Shown: positions 36,268 through 45,351 of the stretch, one piece after another
How the letters are laid out: each line of letters begins with the position of its first letter
Numbering within the stretch: position 1 is the first letter of the stretch
Assembly (NCBI RefSeq): GCF_015277855.1
Contig: NZ_CP063812.1
Coordinates: 248,001-312,000 of the forward strand
Direction of reading: 5' to 3'
Length of the DNA stretch: 64,000 bases
From: Microbacterium cremeum
Lineage (GTDB): Bacteria; Actinomycetota; Actinomycetes; Actinomycetales; Microbacteriaceae
Notes under the pieces: generated by a model
What the model was told of the DNA's origin: nothing
Seen by the model: the letters and a program-made list of their open reading frames with translations, nothing else
The model's database searches: none
Made by a program: the position numbers and the translations under genes

Positions 36268-37185
36268 TCAGCTCAGCGCAGCCTCCGGCAGGAGATCGGC
36301 GTCGCTGGATTCCCGATCCAGGGCGAGGATGTCGAGCAGGCGCCCGGCTGACGGGTCGGCCGTCGGCGCCACGATCGCCGAGACGACCCACTGCGGCGTG
36401 GAATCCTGCGGAAGGGACACTCGGACCAATCCCTCGGCGTGCGGCTTGGATGCCACGTGTTCCGGAACGAGCGCGATCCCCAGACCGCGGTGGACGAGGT
36501 CGAGGAGCGTGTGCACGTCATCGACCGTGCAGCGCACCCTCCGGCGCACGCCGTGCGACGCGAACGCGGCATCGTTGAGCGACCGCACGCCCCACGCCGG
36601 GCGGAAGTCGACGAACTCGCGGTCCTTCAGCTGCGACCACGCGACCCGGCCCGACCCCGCCAGGGCATCGTCGGGCGGTGTGAGCAGCACGAGGGGACGC
36701 CGGCCCAGCTCAGTGGCACGCACCGTCGAGACGTGCTCGGTCGTCGCGACGAACGCCACATCGAGCTCGCCGCTGCGGACCTGCGCCGTCAGCTCGTGGG
36801 ATCCGGCCTGCGTGAAGTGGATGTCGACGAGCGGATGCCGGCGGTGAAAGCGCTCGAGCAGTGGCGGCACATCGACGAAGCCGAGGCACTGCTCGGCGCC
36901 GACCCGCAGGCTGCCCGACAGCTGATGCGTCGCCCGCACGACGGCATCCCGTCCCGCGGCGGACTGTGCGAGCATGCCGCGAGCGTGCGGCAGCAGCGCG
37001 AGACCCGCGTCGGTCGGCACGACGCGCCGGGTGGTGCGCGAGAACAGGCTCGTGCCCAGCTCCTCTTCGAGTCCGCGGATCGCCGCTGAGAGGCCGGACT
37101 GCGTGACCCCGCAGATCGACGCGGCGCGCGTGAACTGCTGCTCGTCGGCGAGGGCGACGAAGTACTCCATCTGGCGCAGATCCAT
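36268..37185 (-). CDS. LysR-family transcriptional regulator
   Basis: A 305-residue regulator with the N-terminal winged helix MDLRQMEYFVALADEQQF…SGLSAAIRGLEEELG and the periplasmic-binding-like effector domain from about 90. It is divergent from the aldo/keto reductase gene across about 105 bases, the classic layout for a LysR protein that controls its neighbour and itself. GAATCGCATGGTTC in that gap is a possible LysR box. Confidence 0.87.
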   Translation of the reverse strand: MDLRQMEYFVALADEQQFTRAASICGVTQSGLSAAIRGLEEELGTSLFSRTTRRVVPTDAGLALLPHARGMLAQSAAGRDAVVRATHQLSGSLRVGAEQCLGFVDVPPLLERFHRRHPLVDIHFTQAGSHELTAQVRSGELDVAFVATTEHVSTVRATELGRRPLVLLTPPDDALAGSGRVAWSQLKDREFVDFRPAWGVRSLNDAAFASHGVRRRVRCTVDDVHTLLDLVHRGLGIALVPEHVASKPHAEGLVRVSLPQDSTPQWVVSAIVAPTADPSAGRLLDILALDRESSDADLLPEAALS

Positions 37186-37290
37186 TCATACACAGTACTT
37201 CTGAATCGCATGGTTCGCAGTTGTTGGACTTATGGGGGCCGGGATGCCTAGGGTGAGAACCCCACCCACTCCGGAAGGAACGACTCTCGA

Positions 37291-38304
37291 ATGGTCGAAT
37301 ATCGGTACCTCGGCAACAGCGGACTCAAGGTCTCAGAGATCACGTACGGCAACTGGGTGACCCACGGCTCGCAGGTCGAGAACGACGCCGCCGTCAAGAC
37401 GGTGCATCGCGCCCTCGACCTCGGCATCACCTCGTTCGACACCGCAGACGTGTACGCGAACACGGCTGCAGAGTCCGTGCTCGGCGAGGCCCTCAAGGGG
37501 CAGCGGCGTGAATCGCTCGAGATCTTCACGAAGGTCTACTGGCCCACCGGCCCGAAGGGCCCGAACGACACCGGGCTCAGCCGCAAGCACATCCTCGAGT
37601 CCATCAACGGTTCGCTGCGACGACTGGGCACCGACTACGTCGAGCTCTACCAGGCGCACCGCTTCGACTACGAGACGCCTCTCGAAGAGACGATGCAGGC
37701 GTTCGCCGACGTCGTGCGCCAGGGCAAGGCGCTGTACATCGGCGTGTCGGAATGGACCGCCGAGCAGCTGCGCGAGGGGCACGCGCTCGCCAAGAGCTAC
37801 GGCATCCAGCTCATCTCCAATCAGCCGCAGTACTCCGCGCTGTGGCGCGTGATCGAGGGCAAGGTCGTTCCGGCGTCGGAGGAGCTGGGGATCTCGCAGA
37901 TCGTGTGGTCGCCCATGGCGCAGGGCGTGCTCTCGGGCAAGTACCTGCCCGGCCAGCCCGCTCCGGCGGGGTCGCGCGCGACCGATGAGAAGAGCGGCGC
38001 CAACTTCATCTCGCGCTTCCTGCGCGACGAAGTGCTCGAGGCGGTCCAGAACCTCAAGCCGATCGCCGACCAGGCCGGCCTCACGCTGGCGCAGCTGGCC
38101 ATCGCGTGGGTGCTGCAGAACAAGAACGTGGCGGCGGCCCTGGTCGGGGCATCCCGGCCCGAGCAGCTGGACGACACCGTCAAGGCGTCCGGTGTGAAGC
38201 TGGACGCCGACACCATGGCTGCCATCGAGGCGGCGCTCGCACCCGTCGCGACCACCGACCCCGAAGAGACCTACTCGGTTTCGCCCAAGACGCGCCCGGC
38301 CTGA
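37291..38304 (+). CDS. Aldo/keto reductase (potassium-channel beta-subunit-like)
   Basis: A 337-residue TIM-barrel NADPH reductase. Catalytic Asp and Tyr are in FDTADVYANTAAE, and the Lys strand in EIFTKVYWP; the NADPH end has ALVGASRPEQLDD. The pattern, including YQAHRFDYETPLEETM, matches the AKR6/Kv-beta-like branch acting on aldehydes. It diverges from the LysR gene, which likely controls it. A GGAAGGAACG site precedes the ATG. Confidence 0.88.
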   Translation: MVEYRYLGNSGLKVSEITYGNWVTHGSQVENDAAVKTVHRALDLGITSFDTADVYANTAAESVLGEALKGQRRESLEIFTKVYWPTGPKGPNDTGLSRKHILESINGSLRRLGTDYVELYQAHRFDYETPLEETMQAFADVVRQGKALYIGVSEWTAEQLREGHALAKSYGIQLISNQPQYSALWRVIEGKVVPASEELGISQIVWSPMAQGVLSGKYLPGQPAPAGSRATDEKSGANFISRFLRDEVLEAVQNLKPIADQAGLTLAQLAIAWVLQNKNVAAALVGASRPEQLDDTVKASGVKLDADTMAAIEAALAPVATTDPEETYSVSPKTRPA

Positions 38305-38310
38305 TCCGCC

Positions 38311-38790
38311 ATGTCCGCGACCAGCGCCGGCATCCTGCTCTATCGACTCGATCCCGAACCCCGCGTGCTCATCGCGCACATGGGCGGGCCGTACTGGGCG
38401 AGCAAGGATGCCGGCGCGTGGTCGATCCCCAAGGGCGAGTACGTCGAGGGGGAGGAGTCCGCGCTCGACGCGGCCCGGCGCGAGTTCCGCGAGGAGCTGG
38501 GCGTCGACGCTCCCGACGGGCCGTTCGCCGAGCTCGGCACGTTCCCGTACTCGTCGGGCAAGCGCGTGACGGTGTTCGTCGCCGACGGCACCGGGTTCCC
38601 GCTCGACGACCTCGAGTTCGGCGAGTTCGAGCTGGAGTGGCCGCCCCGGTCGGGGCGGACGGCGTCGTTCCCGGAGGTCGACCGCGTCGAATGGATGCCG
38701 CTGCCCGAAGCCCGCGAGAAGCTCGTGAAGGGGCAGCGCCCGGCCATCGACCAGCTCGGCGAGCACCTGTCGCAGGCGACCGGAGGCTGA
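38311..38790 (+). CDS. Nudix hydrolase
   Basis: A 159-residue hydrolase with a full Nudix box at about 45-67: GEYVEGE, then AARREFREELGV (Gx5Ex7REUxEExGU). Substrates are nucleoside-diphosphate-linked compounds; the start AGILLYRLDPEPRVLIAHMGGP and WASKDAGAWSIPKGE resemble the subgroup acting on diadenosine polyphosphates or unknown substrates. The start lies six bases after the reductase stop, so the genes are cotranscribed. Confidence 0.88.
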   Translation: MSATSAGILLYRLDPEPRVLIAHMGGPYWASKDAGAWSIPKGEYVEGEESALDAARREFREELGVDAPDGPFAELGTFPYSSGKRVTVFVADGTGFPLDDLEFGEFELEWPPRSGRTASFPEVDRVEWMPLPEAREKLVKGQRPAIDQLGEHLSQATGG

Positions 38791-38861
38791 CACGCCCACT
38801 CTTGTGACTGTCCGAAGCCCCGGTCACACTGGACGGGTCGAACCCCACGAGAGGATCCACG

Positions 38862-39233
38862 ATGGCTCACGGTGACATCACGCACATCGACATCCCGGTC
38901 AGCGACTTCGACCAGGCGAAGGCCTTCTACTCCCGCCTCTTCGGCTGGGAGATCGCCGAGGTGCCCGGTTTCGAGGGCTACCCGATGTGGCAGGCGCCCA
39001 ACAAGATCTCTGGCGGCGGCCTCGCCCCGCGCGAAGAGGGCTTCTCGCAGCCGCGCTCGTACGTCGAGGTGGACTCGATCGACGACGTCGTCGCGGCCGC
39101 ACGAGACGCCGGGGCCACGGTGCTCATGGAGAAGAGCGAGATCTCTCCCACGAGCTGGTGGGCGGTCATCGCCGACCCCGACGGAAACGTCATCGGCCTC
39201 TACGAGGGCACCACCGGCGAGCCCGAGGCCTGA
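38862..39233 (+). CDS. VOC-family protein
   Basis: A 123-residue glyoxalase-fold protein: HIDIPVSDFDQAKAFYSRLFGWE at the start, a GGGLAPR loop, and ADPDGNVIGLYEG at the end. The subgroup resembles hydroxylase-like VOC proteins of unknown substrate. A GAGAGGA ribosome site precedes the ATG. Confidence 0.85.
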   Translation: MAHGDITHIDIPVSDFDQAKAFYSRLFGWEIAEVPGFEGYPMWQAPNKISGGGLAPREEGFSQPRSYVEVDSIDDVVAAARDAGATVLMEKSEISPTSWWAVIADPDGNVIGLYEGTTGEPEA

Positions 39234-39241
39234 AGCGGCGA

Positions 39242-39262
39242 CTGACGCGGGGCCCCGGTCAG
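39242..39262. terminator. Hairpin between the VOC and rnhA ends
   Basis: CTGAC…GTCAG arms enclose the palindrome CGGGGCCCCG, and the 3-prime arm overlaps the rnhA stop region. Likely a shared terminator for convergent genes. Confidence 0.55.
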
Positions 39263-39789
39263 CGGCCGTTCTTCGGGCGCTCCGAGACGTCGATCCTGTC
39301 GTGCGCACCCAGTGACGACCACGCGCTCGCGACGCCCTTGGCGGCGTGCTCGGAGGCGCGCACGGCGCGCTCGTCGGCCCACGCGTTCAGGACGTGGCCG
39401 GAGTGGCCGCGCACGTGCTCGAGCACCACGTCGGGCAGGCCGGCCGCGCGGCGCGCGTCGCGGGCCACGATGAGCTGCTCGAGCAGGTCGACGTTCTTCG
39501 TGGGCGCCCCGGTCGAGGTCTTCCAGCCACGGCGACGGTGCCCGTCCATCCACTTCTCGTAGGTGTCGATCGCGTACCGCGAGTCCGCCTGGACCACGAG
39601 GTGTGCGACATCGGCGTGATCCTCGATGGCCTTCAACAGCCCGGTGAGCTCGCCGATGTTGTTCGTGCCGACCGGGATCGAGCCGGCGGCCCAGTGGCCG
39701 TCCTCGCCGACCCACGCCCATCCCGTCGGTCCGGGGTTGCCCTTGCAGGCGCCGTCGGTGGCCACGATGTACGGAAGTGCGTCGGTCAC
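39259..39789 (-). CDS. rnhA: Ribonuclease HI
   Basis: Cuts RNA in RNA-DNA hybrids. The four catalytic acidic residues are in TDGACKGNPGP (Asp), NNIGEL (Glu), QADSRY (Asp) and the late AWADERA (Asp), and the flexible-loop His is in HVRGHSGH. At 176 residues it is about 20 longer than the E. coli enzyme through a short C-terminal tail. Convergent with the VOC gene. Confidence 0.93.
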   Translation of the reverse strand: MTDALPYIVATDGACKGNPGPTGWAWVGEDGHWAAGSIPVGTNNIGELTGLLKAIEDHADVAHLVVQADSRYAIDTYEKWMDGHRRRGWKTSTGAPTKNVDLLEQLIVARDARRAAGLPDVVLEHVRGHSGHVLNAWADERAVRASEHAAKGVASAWSSLGAHDRIDVSERPKNGR

Positions 39790-39798
39790 CTGACGAGG

Positions 39799-40251
39799 CT
39801 ACCCGCGCCCGGCGCGCCACTCGGCCGCGATCTCCGGCACCCGCTCGCTCAGGTACCGCAGGAAGTCTGCGACGTCACGCGCACGAGCGACCGAGGCCGG
39901 GGCATCCGTGTTCTCGTCCGCGATGCGGTCCAGCTGCATCGCGAGTGCGGCGTACAGCGGGGCGTTCGCGGTGATCATGCCGTCCCAGGCGTCGTCGGTG
40001 AGGTCGTATCGGTCGCGGCGGTCCCCGGGCCGCGAGAGCCGTTGGATCAGCCGCATCGAGATGAGGTAACGCACCGCCCCCGACACCGCCGCGGGCGAGA
40101 CCCCCAGCCGCTCGGCGAGCTCAGCGGCCGTGTACCCGTCGTCCGGCGAGCCGACCAGGGCCATCATGACGCGCGCGGGCATGCGCGCCATGCCGGCAGC
40201 CGTGAGCATCGCCGCCGCCTGCTCGGCCGCCTCGATTCCCGGATGATCCAC
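39799..40251 (-). CDS. MarR-type regulator of the ABC-2 exporter
   Basis: A 150-residue winged-helix protein with the recognition part TAAELAERLGVSPAAVSGAVRYL and the wing LSRPGDRRDRYDL. The GTG at 40251 has GGGGGG seven bases upstream; a GTG at 40263 lacks a ribosome site. It is the third gene after the ATPase and permease, so it likely autoregulates the operon through the ATTCATGAAT palindrome at 42870. Confidence 0.83.
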   Translation of the reverse strand: MDHPGIEAAEQAAAMLTAAGMARMPARVMMALVGSPDDGYTAAELAERLGVSPAAVSGAVRYLISMRLIQRLSRPGDRRDRYDLTDDAWDGMITANAPLYAALAMQLDRIADENTDAPASVARARDVADFLRYLSERVPEIAAEWRAGRG

Positions 40252-40272
40252 GTCGCCCCCCACTGTTCGAAT

Positions 40273-41892
40273 CTATCCGCCCGCGGTGACCTCTCGTCGT
40301 CGCATCAGGGCGAGGGCCGCCCCGACGCCGATGCCGACCGCGAGCACCAGCCAGACCAGGCCCTGCGGATCGACGTCATCGCCCTGCATGACCGGCGCCG
40401 ACGCCATCGGCGACAGCTGGGTGAGCCACTCGGGGAACCCGAAGATCGGGCCGAACATCCCGAGGACCATGCCGAGGATGACCAGCGTCCATCCGAGCGG
40501 GATGGTCAGTCGCGGTGCGAGCACGAATGCGAGCGCCGTGAGCGCGAGGAAGACGGATGCCGCCGCCACCTGCCCGGCGCCGGTGATGAGCACCGTCCGC
40601 ATCAGCAGCTCGTCCTCGCCCTGTGAGGCCAGCCCGACCAGAGAACCCGCGGCTCCTGCGACGATCACGGCCACCAGCCCTGCCAGCGCGAGGAGGAGGT
40701 AGCCCGACAGCCAGCGGACGCGGCCGACGACACCCGCCAGCACGACCTCGGCCGTGCCGTGGACCTCCTCCTGACGCGCGCGGCAGACGATCTGCACCGC
40801 GCAGCAGGCGGCGAGGATTCCGAGCATCGTGTAGAAGGTGGTGATCGTGGCCTGCTGGAGGTCGCCCGAGCCTGAGATCTGAGCGAGGATCTGCTCGATC
40901 GCGGGGTTGTCGGCACTGATCTCCTCGACCACCCCGGCGAGCGTGGTCGACAGCATCCCGACGAGCAGTCCTCCCACGGCCCAGCCGGCGATGCTGCCCC
41001 GGGTCAGGCGCCACACGAGCCCTGCCGGCGTGGAGAGGCTCGCCGGCGCGGTCACGCGTCCGGCTCGCTCGGCGATGAAGCTGCCGCCGAGATCGCGCGC
41101 GGTCGTCAAGGCGACCGAGACTCCTGCGAGCACCAGCCCGAGCGCGAGACACAGCACGGCCGGCCACCACGCGTTCTCGTCGAAGGCGCGGGTGTTCTCG
41201 GCCCAGCCGAACGGCGAGAGCCAGGTCAGCCACGAGCTCTCCATCCGCGTGAGGGCGTCGTTCGGCGTGCCGACGGCGTTGCCGATGCCGCAGATCACGA
41301 ACGACACCAGCAGGGTCCACACCGACAGCGAGTTGGCGCCGCGCGACGTGCGCATGAGCTGCGCGGCGAAGAGTCCCACTCCGACGAATGCGATGCCGAT
41401 CGATCCTGCGGCGACGCCCACGAGCAGCGAGCCCTCGACGTCGTTTCCCGTCATCAGGAACGCGACGGCGACGAGTGCGGCCAGGATCACGTTGGCGAGC
41501 ACGCCGTGCACGATGGTCGCCACGATCGGTGCGGCGCGTCCGGCCGGCGTCGCCGAGACCAGTTCGGCGCGGCCGGGTTCCTCCTCGCCGCGGGTGTGGC
41601 GCACCGCGAGGAACGAGCTCATGAACGCCGCGAGCATCGCCAGCCACGGGAGGATGAGGAAGACCATCAACTCGCTCTGGCCGGTGCCCGACGGCAGCCC
41701 GCGGAAGAGCAGGATGACCGGATTGGCCAGAGCCGTCGCGATGAGCGCCTGACGTTCCTGCGCCGTGCCGAAGGACTCTCCGACGCCGACGTAGGAGAGA
41801 TAGGCCAGCGCGGCGGTGCCCAGGATCCACAGCGTCAGCTGCCGCCAGTCCCGGCGCGCACGCTGACCGACGAGGACGCCGAGCCGGTTCAT
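40273..41892 (-). CDS. ABC-2 exporter permease, large (two-module) type
   Basis: A 539-residue membrane protein with about twelve hydrophobic segments in two similar halves, the pattern of tetronasin/polyketide-antibiotic exporters of actinobacteria. The sequence [18 protein letters not shown] between helices is typical of that family. The ATG overlaps the ATPase stop (ATGA). Together they probably confer efflux of a polyketide-like compound. Confidence 0.86.
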   Translation of the reverse strand: MNRLGVLVGQRARRDWRQLTLWILGTAALAYLSYVGVGESFGTAQERQALIATALANPVILLFRGLPSGTGQSELMVFLILPWLAMLAAFMSSFLAVRHTRGEEEPGRAELVSATPAGRAAPIVATIVHGVLANVILAALVAVAFLMTGNDVEGSLLVGVAAGSIGIAFVGVGLFAAQLMRTSRGANSLSVWTLLVSFVICGIGNAVGTPNDALTRMESSWLTWLSPFGWAENTRAFDENAWWPAVLCLALGLVLAGVSVALTTARDLGGSFIAERAGRVTAPASLSTPAGLVWRLTRGSIAGWAVGGLLVGMLSTTLAGVVEEISADNPAIEQILAQISGSGDLQQATITTFYTMLGILAACCAVQIVCRARQEEVHGTAEVVLAGVVGRVRWLSGYLLLALAGLVAVIVAGAAGSLVGLASQGEDELLMRTVLITGAGQVAAASVFLALTALAFVLAPRLTIPLGWTLVILGMVLGMFGPIFGFPEWLTQLSPMASAPVMQGDDVDPQGLVWLVLAVGIGVGAALALMRRREVTAGG

Positions 41893-42842
41893 CGCCCTGC
41901 CGCCGCGGGTGCCGCCGGAGCGTCCGTCGACTCCGTGCCGCGTCCGAGCTCGTCGCCGTAGTGCCGGAGGAACAGCTCCTCGAGCGACGGCGGGGCGATG
42001 CGCAAGCCGGCGACGGCGCGGTGGCCGAGCTCGGGGAGGACCGTCGAGATCGCCTCGCTGTCGACGGTGAACCGCACGCGCCCGTCCTCGGCCGACACGT
42101 CGTGGGCACTCGTGAGACCGGCCGCGACCGAGACATCCGTCCCCTCGAACGACACCTCGGTGCGCGTGAGGTGGCGGAGATCGGCGAGGGTTCCCGATTC
42201 GACGATGCGGCCGGCGCGGATGATCGACACGCGATCGCACAGCTGCTCGACCTCCGACATGATGTGGCTCGAGAGCAGGACGGTCGCGCCCCCTGCGCGG
42301 ACGCGCATGATCTCGCGGCGGAACATGACGTCCATCAGCGGGTCGAGGCCGCTCGTCGGCTCGTCGAGGATGTACAGGTCGGCCGGCACCGAGAACGCGG
42401 CGATGAGGGCGACCTTCTGCCGGTTGCCCTTGGAGTAGGCGCGGCCCTTCTTACGGGGATCGAACTGGAACGCCTCGATGAGCCGTTCGCGCTCGGCACG
42501 GTAGGCGGGGTCGCGTCGCGATGCTCCGCGCAAGCGCGCCATGAGATCGATCGCCTCGCCGCCTGACAGGTTCGGCCAGACACTGACATCCCCGGGGACG
42601 TACGCGATACGGCGATGGAGGGTGACGGCATCGCGCCACGGATCGCCTCCGAAGACGGATGCCTCGCCGCCGGTCTTGCGTGCGAGCCCCAGCAGGATGC
42701 GGATCGTGGTGGACTTGCCGGCGCCGTTGGGGCCGAGGAAGCCGTGAACCTTGCCCTCCTCGACGGTGAGATCGAGGCCGTCGAGAGCGTGGACGCGGCC
42801 GTAGTGCTTGGTGAGGCCGCTGGTGCGGATGACAGTGGTCAT
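41889..42842 (-). CDS. ABC exporter ATPase
   Basis: A 317-residue ATPase: Walker [10 protein letters not shown], a SKGNRQKV variant signature in place of LSGGQ, Walker [14 protein letters not shown] and SSHIM. The signature variant is usual in tetronasin-type antibiotic exporters. A TACGCT -10 box ends seven bases before the ATG and there is no ribosome site, so the message is probably leaderless. First gene of the operon with permease and MarR. Confidence 0.88.
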   Translation of the reverse strand: MTTVIRTSGLTKHYGRVHALDGLDLTVEEGKVHGFLGPNGAGKSTTIRILLGLARKTGGEASVFGGDPWRDAVTLHRRIAYVPGDVSVWPNLSGGEAIDLMARLRGASRRDPAYRAERERLIEAFQFDPRKKGRAYSKGNRQKVALIAAFSVPADLYILDEPTSGLDPLMDVMFRREIMRVRAGGATVLLSSHIMSEVEQLCDRVSIIRAGRIVESGTLADLRHLTRTEVSFEGTDVSVAAGLTSAHDVSAEDGRVRFTVDSEAISTVLPELGHRAVAGLRIAPPSLEELFLRHYGDELGRGTESTDAPAAPAAAGR

Positions 42843-42850
42843 GCCGGCGA

Positions 42851-42879
42851 GCGTACACCGATTTCACAAATTCATGAAT
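42851..42879 (-). promoter_or_regulatory. Leaderless promoter with a MarR-type operator
   Basis: On the minus strand TTCATG and TACGCT are 17 bases apart and transcription would begin at the ATPase ATG. ATTCATGAAT (42870-42879), a perfect 10-base palindrome, covers the -35 box, so the MarR protein encoded in the operon could repress from it. Confidence 0.65.
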
Positions 42880-42903
42880 ACTCTTCACGGCCCAGTGGGG
42901 CTA

Positions 42904-42911
42904 TGTATACC
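42904..42911. promoter_or_regulatory. Upstream GntR box of the methylcitrate operon
   Basis: TATGTATACCAT contains TGTATACC, one base off the perfect box at 42957. The two boxes are 53 bases apart, about five helical turns, suiting cooperative binding of an FCD-GntR dimer pair. Confidence 0.65.
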
Positions 42912-42935
42912 ATTGCGCGGCACGACCCGGATCGA

Positions 42936-42964
42936 TTGGCGTATCGATGGGCTTTATGTATACA
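42936..42964 (+). promoter_or_regulatory. Methylcitrate operon promoter with operator in the -10 box
   Basis: TTGGCG (42936-42941) and TATACA (42959-42964) are spaced exactly 17 bases. The perfect palindrome TGTATACA (42957-42964) contains the -10 box, so a bound regulator would exclude RNA polymerase. Transcription should begin near 42971. Confidence 0.75.
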
Positions 42965-42997
42965 CTGACCGAGTCTCGTGACGAGGAGGTGATGCGG

Positions 42998-43654
42998 ATG
43001 CGGGCGAGTGACCGCGCGTACGCGACCCTTCTCGACGAGATCCAGTCGGGCATCCTGCGCCCCGGCGCCGTGCTCGGTGAGGTCGAGCAGGCGGCACGGC
43101 TGGGGGTCAGCCGCACTCCCCTGCGCGAGGCGCTCGGGCGTCTCGCCGCCGACGGGCTCGTCGCTCAGCAGTCGCCGCGCGTGACGGTGGTGACCGCGAT
43201 CGACGCCGACGACATCCGCGAGATCTTCGAGGTGCGCCGGGCTCTGGAGGAGTCCGCGGCGCGCCTGGCCGCCGAGCGAGGCGACGCCGAGGCGTTCGCC
43301 GCGCTCGCGCGCGCGTTCGGCGAGGTCGACCCCAACGGGCCGGGCGACGGCGACGGCCCGGACGACTACTACGGACTCATCGCGCGGTTCGACGAGACTC
43401 TCGACGCCGCCGTCGCGAACGGCTACCTCACCGCGGCCCTGCGCACCGTCCGCACGCACCTCGTGCGCGTGCGGCGCCTCGCCCGCGACAATCCCGATCG
43501 GCTCGCGGCATCCGTCGCCGAGCACCGCCTGATCGCGTCGGCCATCGCGGCCCGCGACGCCGATCTCGCCGCCCACGCCACGCACGTGCACCTGCACAAC
43601 GCGCTCACCAACATCCTTCGATCCCTCGGGGCTTCGACAAGCTCAGCGACCTGA
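42998..43654 (+). CDS. GntR/FCD regulator of the methylcitrate operon
   Basis: A 218-residue winged-helix/FCD protein ([21 protein letters not shown], then [11 protein letters not shown] and [24 protein letters not shown]). The ATG at 42998 is chosen since GAGGAGG lies eight bases upstream, while the earlier in-frame starts at 42947 and 42956 fall before the predicted transcription start. The last dozen codons are two copies of a dispersed repeat, which even supplies the stop codon. It directly precedes prpD and probably senses a propionate or methylcitrate intermediate. Confidence 0.87.
   Translation: MRASDRAYATLLDEIQSGILRPGAVLGEVEQAARLGVSRTPLREALGRLAADGLVAQQSPRVTVVTAIDADDIREIFEVRRALEESAARLAAERGDAEAFAALARAFGEVDPNGPGDGDGPDDYYGLIARFDETLDAAVANGYLTAALRTVRTHLVRVRRLARDNPDRLAASVAEHRLIASAIAARDADLAAHATHVHLHNALTNILRSLGASTSSAT
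43615..43651 (+). repeat. Tandem partial repeat at the GntR gene end
   Basis: CCTTCGATCCCTCGGGG then CTTCGACAAGCTCAGCGACC; the second part matches the family at 31433 and 44601. It encodes the C-terminal [12 protein letters not shown] of the regulator. Confidence 0.7.
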
Positions 43655-43664
43655 AAGGCCCGAC

Positions 43665-45209
43665 ATGCCCGTCATCCACCACCTCCGAGTCCACCGCAGC
43701 GACGAGAACCTCGCGCGCGAGGGTCAGCTCGCCTGGCACATCGCCGAGGTCGCCGCCGATCCCGTCGCGGTCGAACCCGACGTCGTCGACATGATCATCA
43801 ACCGCGTCATCGACAACGCGGCGGTGGCCGCGGCATCCCTCACCCGCCCGCCCGTCAGCGCCGCGCGCCAGCAGGCGCTCGACCACGCCGTGTCGGTCGG
43901 CGGCTCGGGCGCGACCGTGTCCGGCTGCGCCCTCGACCGCAAGACGAGCCCCGAGTGGGCGGCGTGGGCCAACGGCGTCGCGGTGCGCGAGCTCGACTAC
44001 CACGACACGTTCCTGGCGGCGGACTACTCCCACCCCGGCGACAACATCCCGCCCATCCTCGCGGTCGCCCAGCACGTCGGCGCCGACGGCGCGGCGCTCG
44101 TGCGCGGCATCGCGACCGGGTACGAGATCCAGATCGACCTCGTGCGCGCCATCTGCCTCCACAAGCACAAGATCGACCACGTCGCCCACCTCGGTCCGTC
44201 GGCCGCCGCCGGCATCGGCACGCTCCTCGGCCTCGACGTCGAGACGATCTACCAGGCTGTCGGGCAGGCGCTGCACACCACGACGGCCACGCGCCAGTCG
44301 CGCAAGGGCGAGATCTCGACGTGGAAGGCGCACGCCCCCGCATTCGCGGGCAAGATGGCGGTCGAGGCCGTCGACCGAGCGATGCGCGGCGAGACGTCGC
44401 CGAGCCCGATCTACGAGGGCGAGGACGGCGTCGTCGCGTGGATGCTGGACGGCCCGGAGGCGTCGTACGACGTGCCGCTCCCCGCGGCGGGCGAGCCCAA
44501 GCGCGGCATCCTCGACTCGTACACGAAGGAGCACTCGGCCGAGTACCAGGCGCAGGCCTGGATCGACCTCGCCCGTAAGCTCCACGGCGAGCACCCGGTG
44601 CTTCGACAGGCTCAGCAACCGGGTTCTGAGGTGAACGTCGAGTCGATCGTGCTGCACACGTCGCACCACACGCACTACGTCATCGGCTCGGGCGCGAACG
44701 ACCCGCAGAAGTACGACCCGAAGGCCTCGCGCGAGACGCTCGACCATTCGATCCCGTACATCTTCGCGGTCGCGCTGCAGGACGGCGGCTGGCACCACGT
44801 CGACTCGTACACCCCCGAGCGCGCCGGCCGTCCCGACACCGTCGAGCTGTGGCACAGGATCACCACCGCCGAAGACGCGGAGTGGACGCGCCGGTACCAC
44901 TCCGACGACCCGAACGAGAAGGCCTTCGGCGGTCGCGTCGAGATCCGGCTGACCGACGGCTCGGTCATCGAGGACGAGATCGCCGTCGCCGACGCCCACC
45001 CGCTCGGCGCGCGGCCGTTCGCCCGGGAGGACTACGTGCGCAAGTTCCGCACGCTCGCCGACGGCGTGCTCGCAGAGGAGGAGATCGAGCGCTTCCTCGA
45101 CCTCGCGCAGCGCCTGCCCGAGCTCACCCCCGAAGAGGTGCAGCAGCTCACGATCGTCGCCGACTTCGGCGTGCTCGCCGGCGCTCCGGCCCCGAAGGGC
45201 CTGTTCTGA
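43665..45209 (+). CDS. prpD: 2-methylcitrate dehydratase
   Basis: MmgE/PrpD-family enzyme of 514 residues that dehydrates 2-methylcitrate to 2-methyl-cis-aconitate. Family phrases include [34 protein letters not shown] and [12 protein letters not shown], with [13 protein letters not shown] later. An inserted [11 protein letters not shown] near residue 312 is encoded by a dispersed repeat and falls between conserved blocks. GAAAGG precedes the ATG, ten bases past the regulator stop. Confidence 0.93.
   Translation: MPVIHHLRVHRSDENLAREGQLAWHIAEVAADPVAVEPDVVDMIINRVIDNAAVAAASLTRPPVSAARQQALDHAVSVGGSGATVSGCALDRKTSPEWAAWANGVAVRELDYHDTFLAADYSHPGDNIPPILAVAQHVGADGAALVRGIATGYEIQIDLVRAICLHKHKIDHVAHLGPSAAAGIGTLLGLDVETIYQAVGQALHTTTATRQSRKGEISTWKAHAPAFAGKMAVEAVDRAMRGETSPSPIYEGEDGVVAWMLDGPEASYDVPLPAAGEPKRGILDSYTKEHSAEYQAQAWIDLARKLHGEHPVLRQAQQPGSEVNVESIVLHTSHHTHYVIGSGANDPQKYDPKASRETLDHSIPYIFAVALQDGGWHHVDSYTPERAGRPDTVELWHRITTAEDAEWTRRYHSDDPNEKAFGGRVEIRLTDGSVIEDEIAVADAHPLGARPFAREDYVRKFRTLADGVLAEEEIERFLDLAQRLPELTPEEVQQLTIVADFGVLAGAPAPKGLF
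44601..44623 (+). repeat. CTTCGACAGGCTCAG repeat inserted in prpD
   Basis: CTTCGACAGGCTCAGCAACC is read in frame as LRQAQQP, the same phase as in fgd and rlmN. Confidence 0.8.
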
Positions 45210-45213
45210 TGCT

Positions 45214-45329
45214 GCGTTTCGTCTCGCGGAGACCCGCACTGAGCGAGCGCCAGCGAGCCGAAGTGTCGCTCGACGACCGGGGTCCTCGGTCGTCGAGCGA
45301 GGGAGCGCCGGCGACCGGGACGAGACGCC
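45214..45329. repeat. Repeat cluster between prpD and prpB
   Basis: Inverted and direct copies of the CGTTTCGTCTCG…GAGCGAGCGCCAGCGAG and CGGTCGTCGAGCGAGGGAGCG words fill the gap. They could form a large hairpin and modulate expression or RNA stability between the two genes. Confidence 0.7.
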
Positions 45330-45351
45330 CTGAACCGACGAGGAGCCTCTG

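Noticed and set aside
37186..37290. Firm LysR box before the aldo/keto reductase
   Set aside because: GAATCGCATGGTTC is only a short partial palindrome, so it is mentioned in the gene note but not called as a site.
42947..42997. Earlier starts of the methylcitrate regulator
   Set aside because: They precede the predicted transcription start and the ribosome site.
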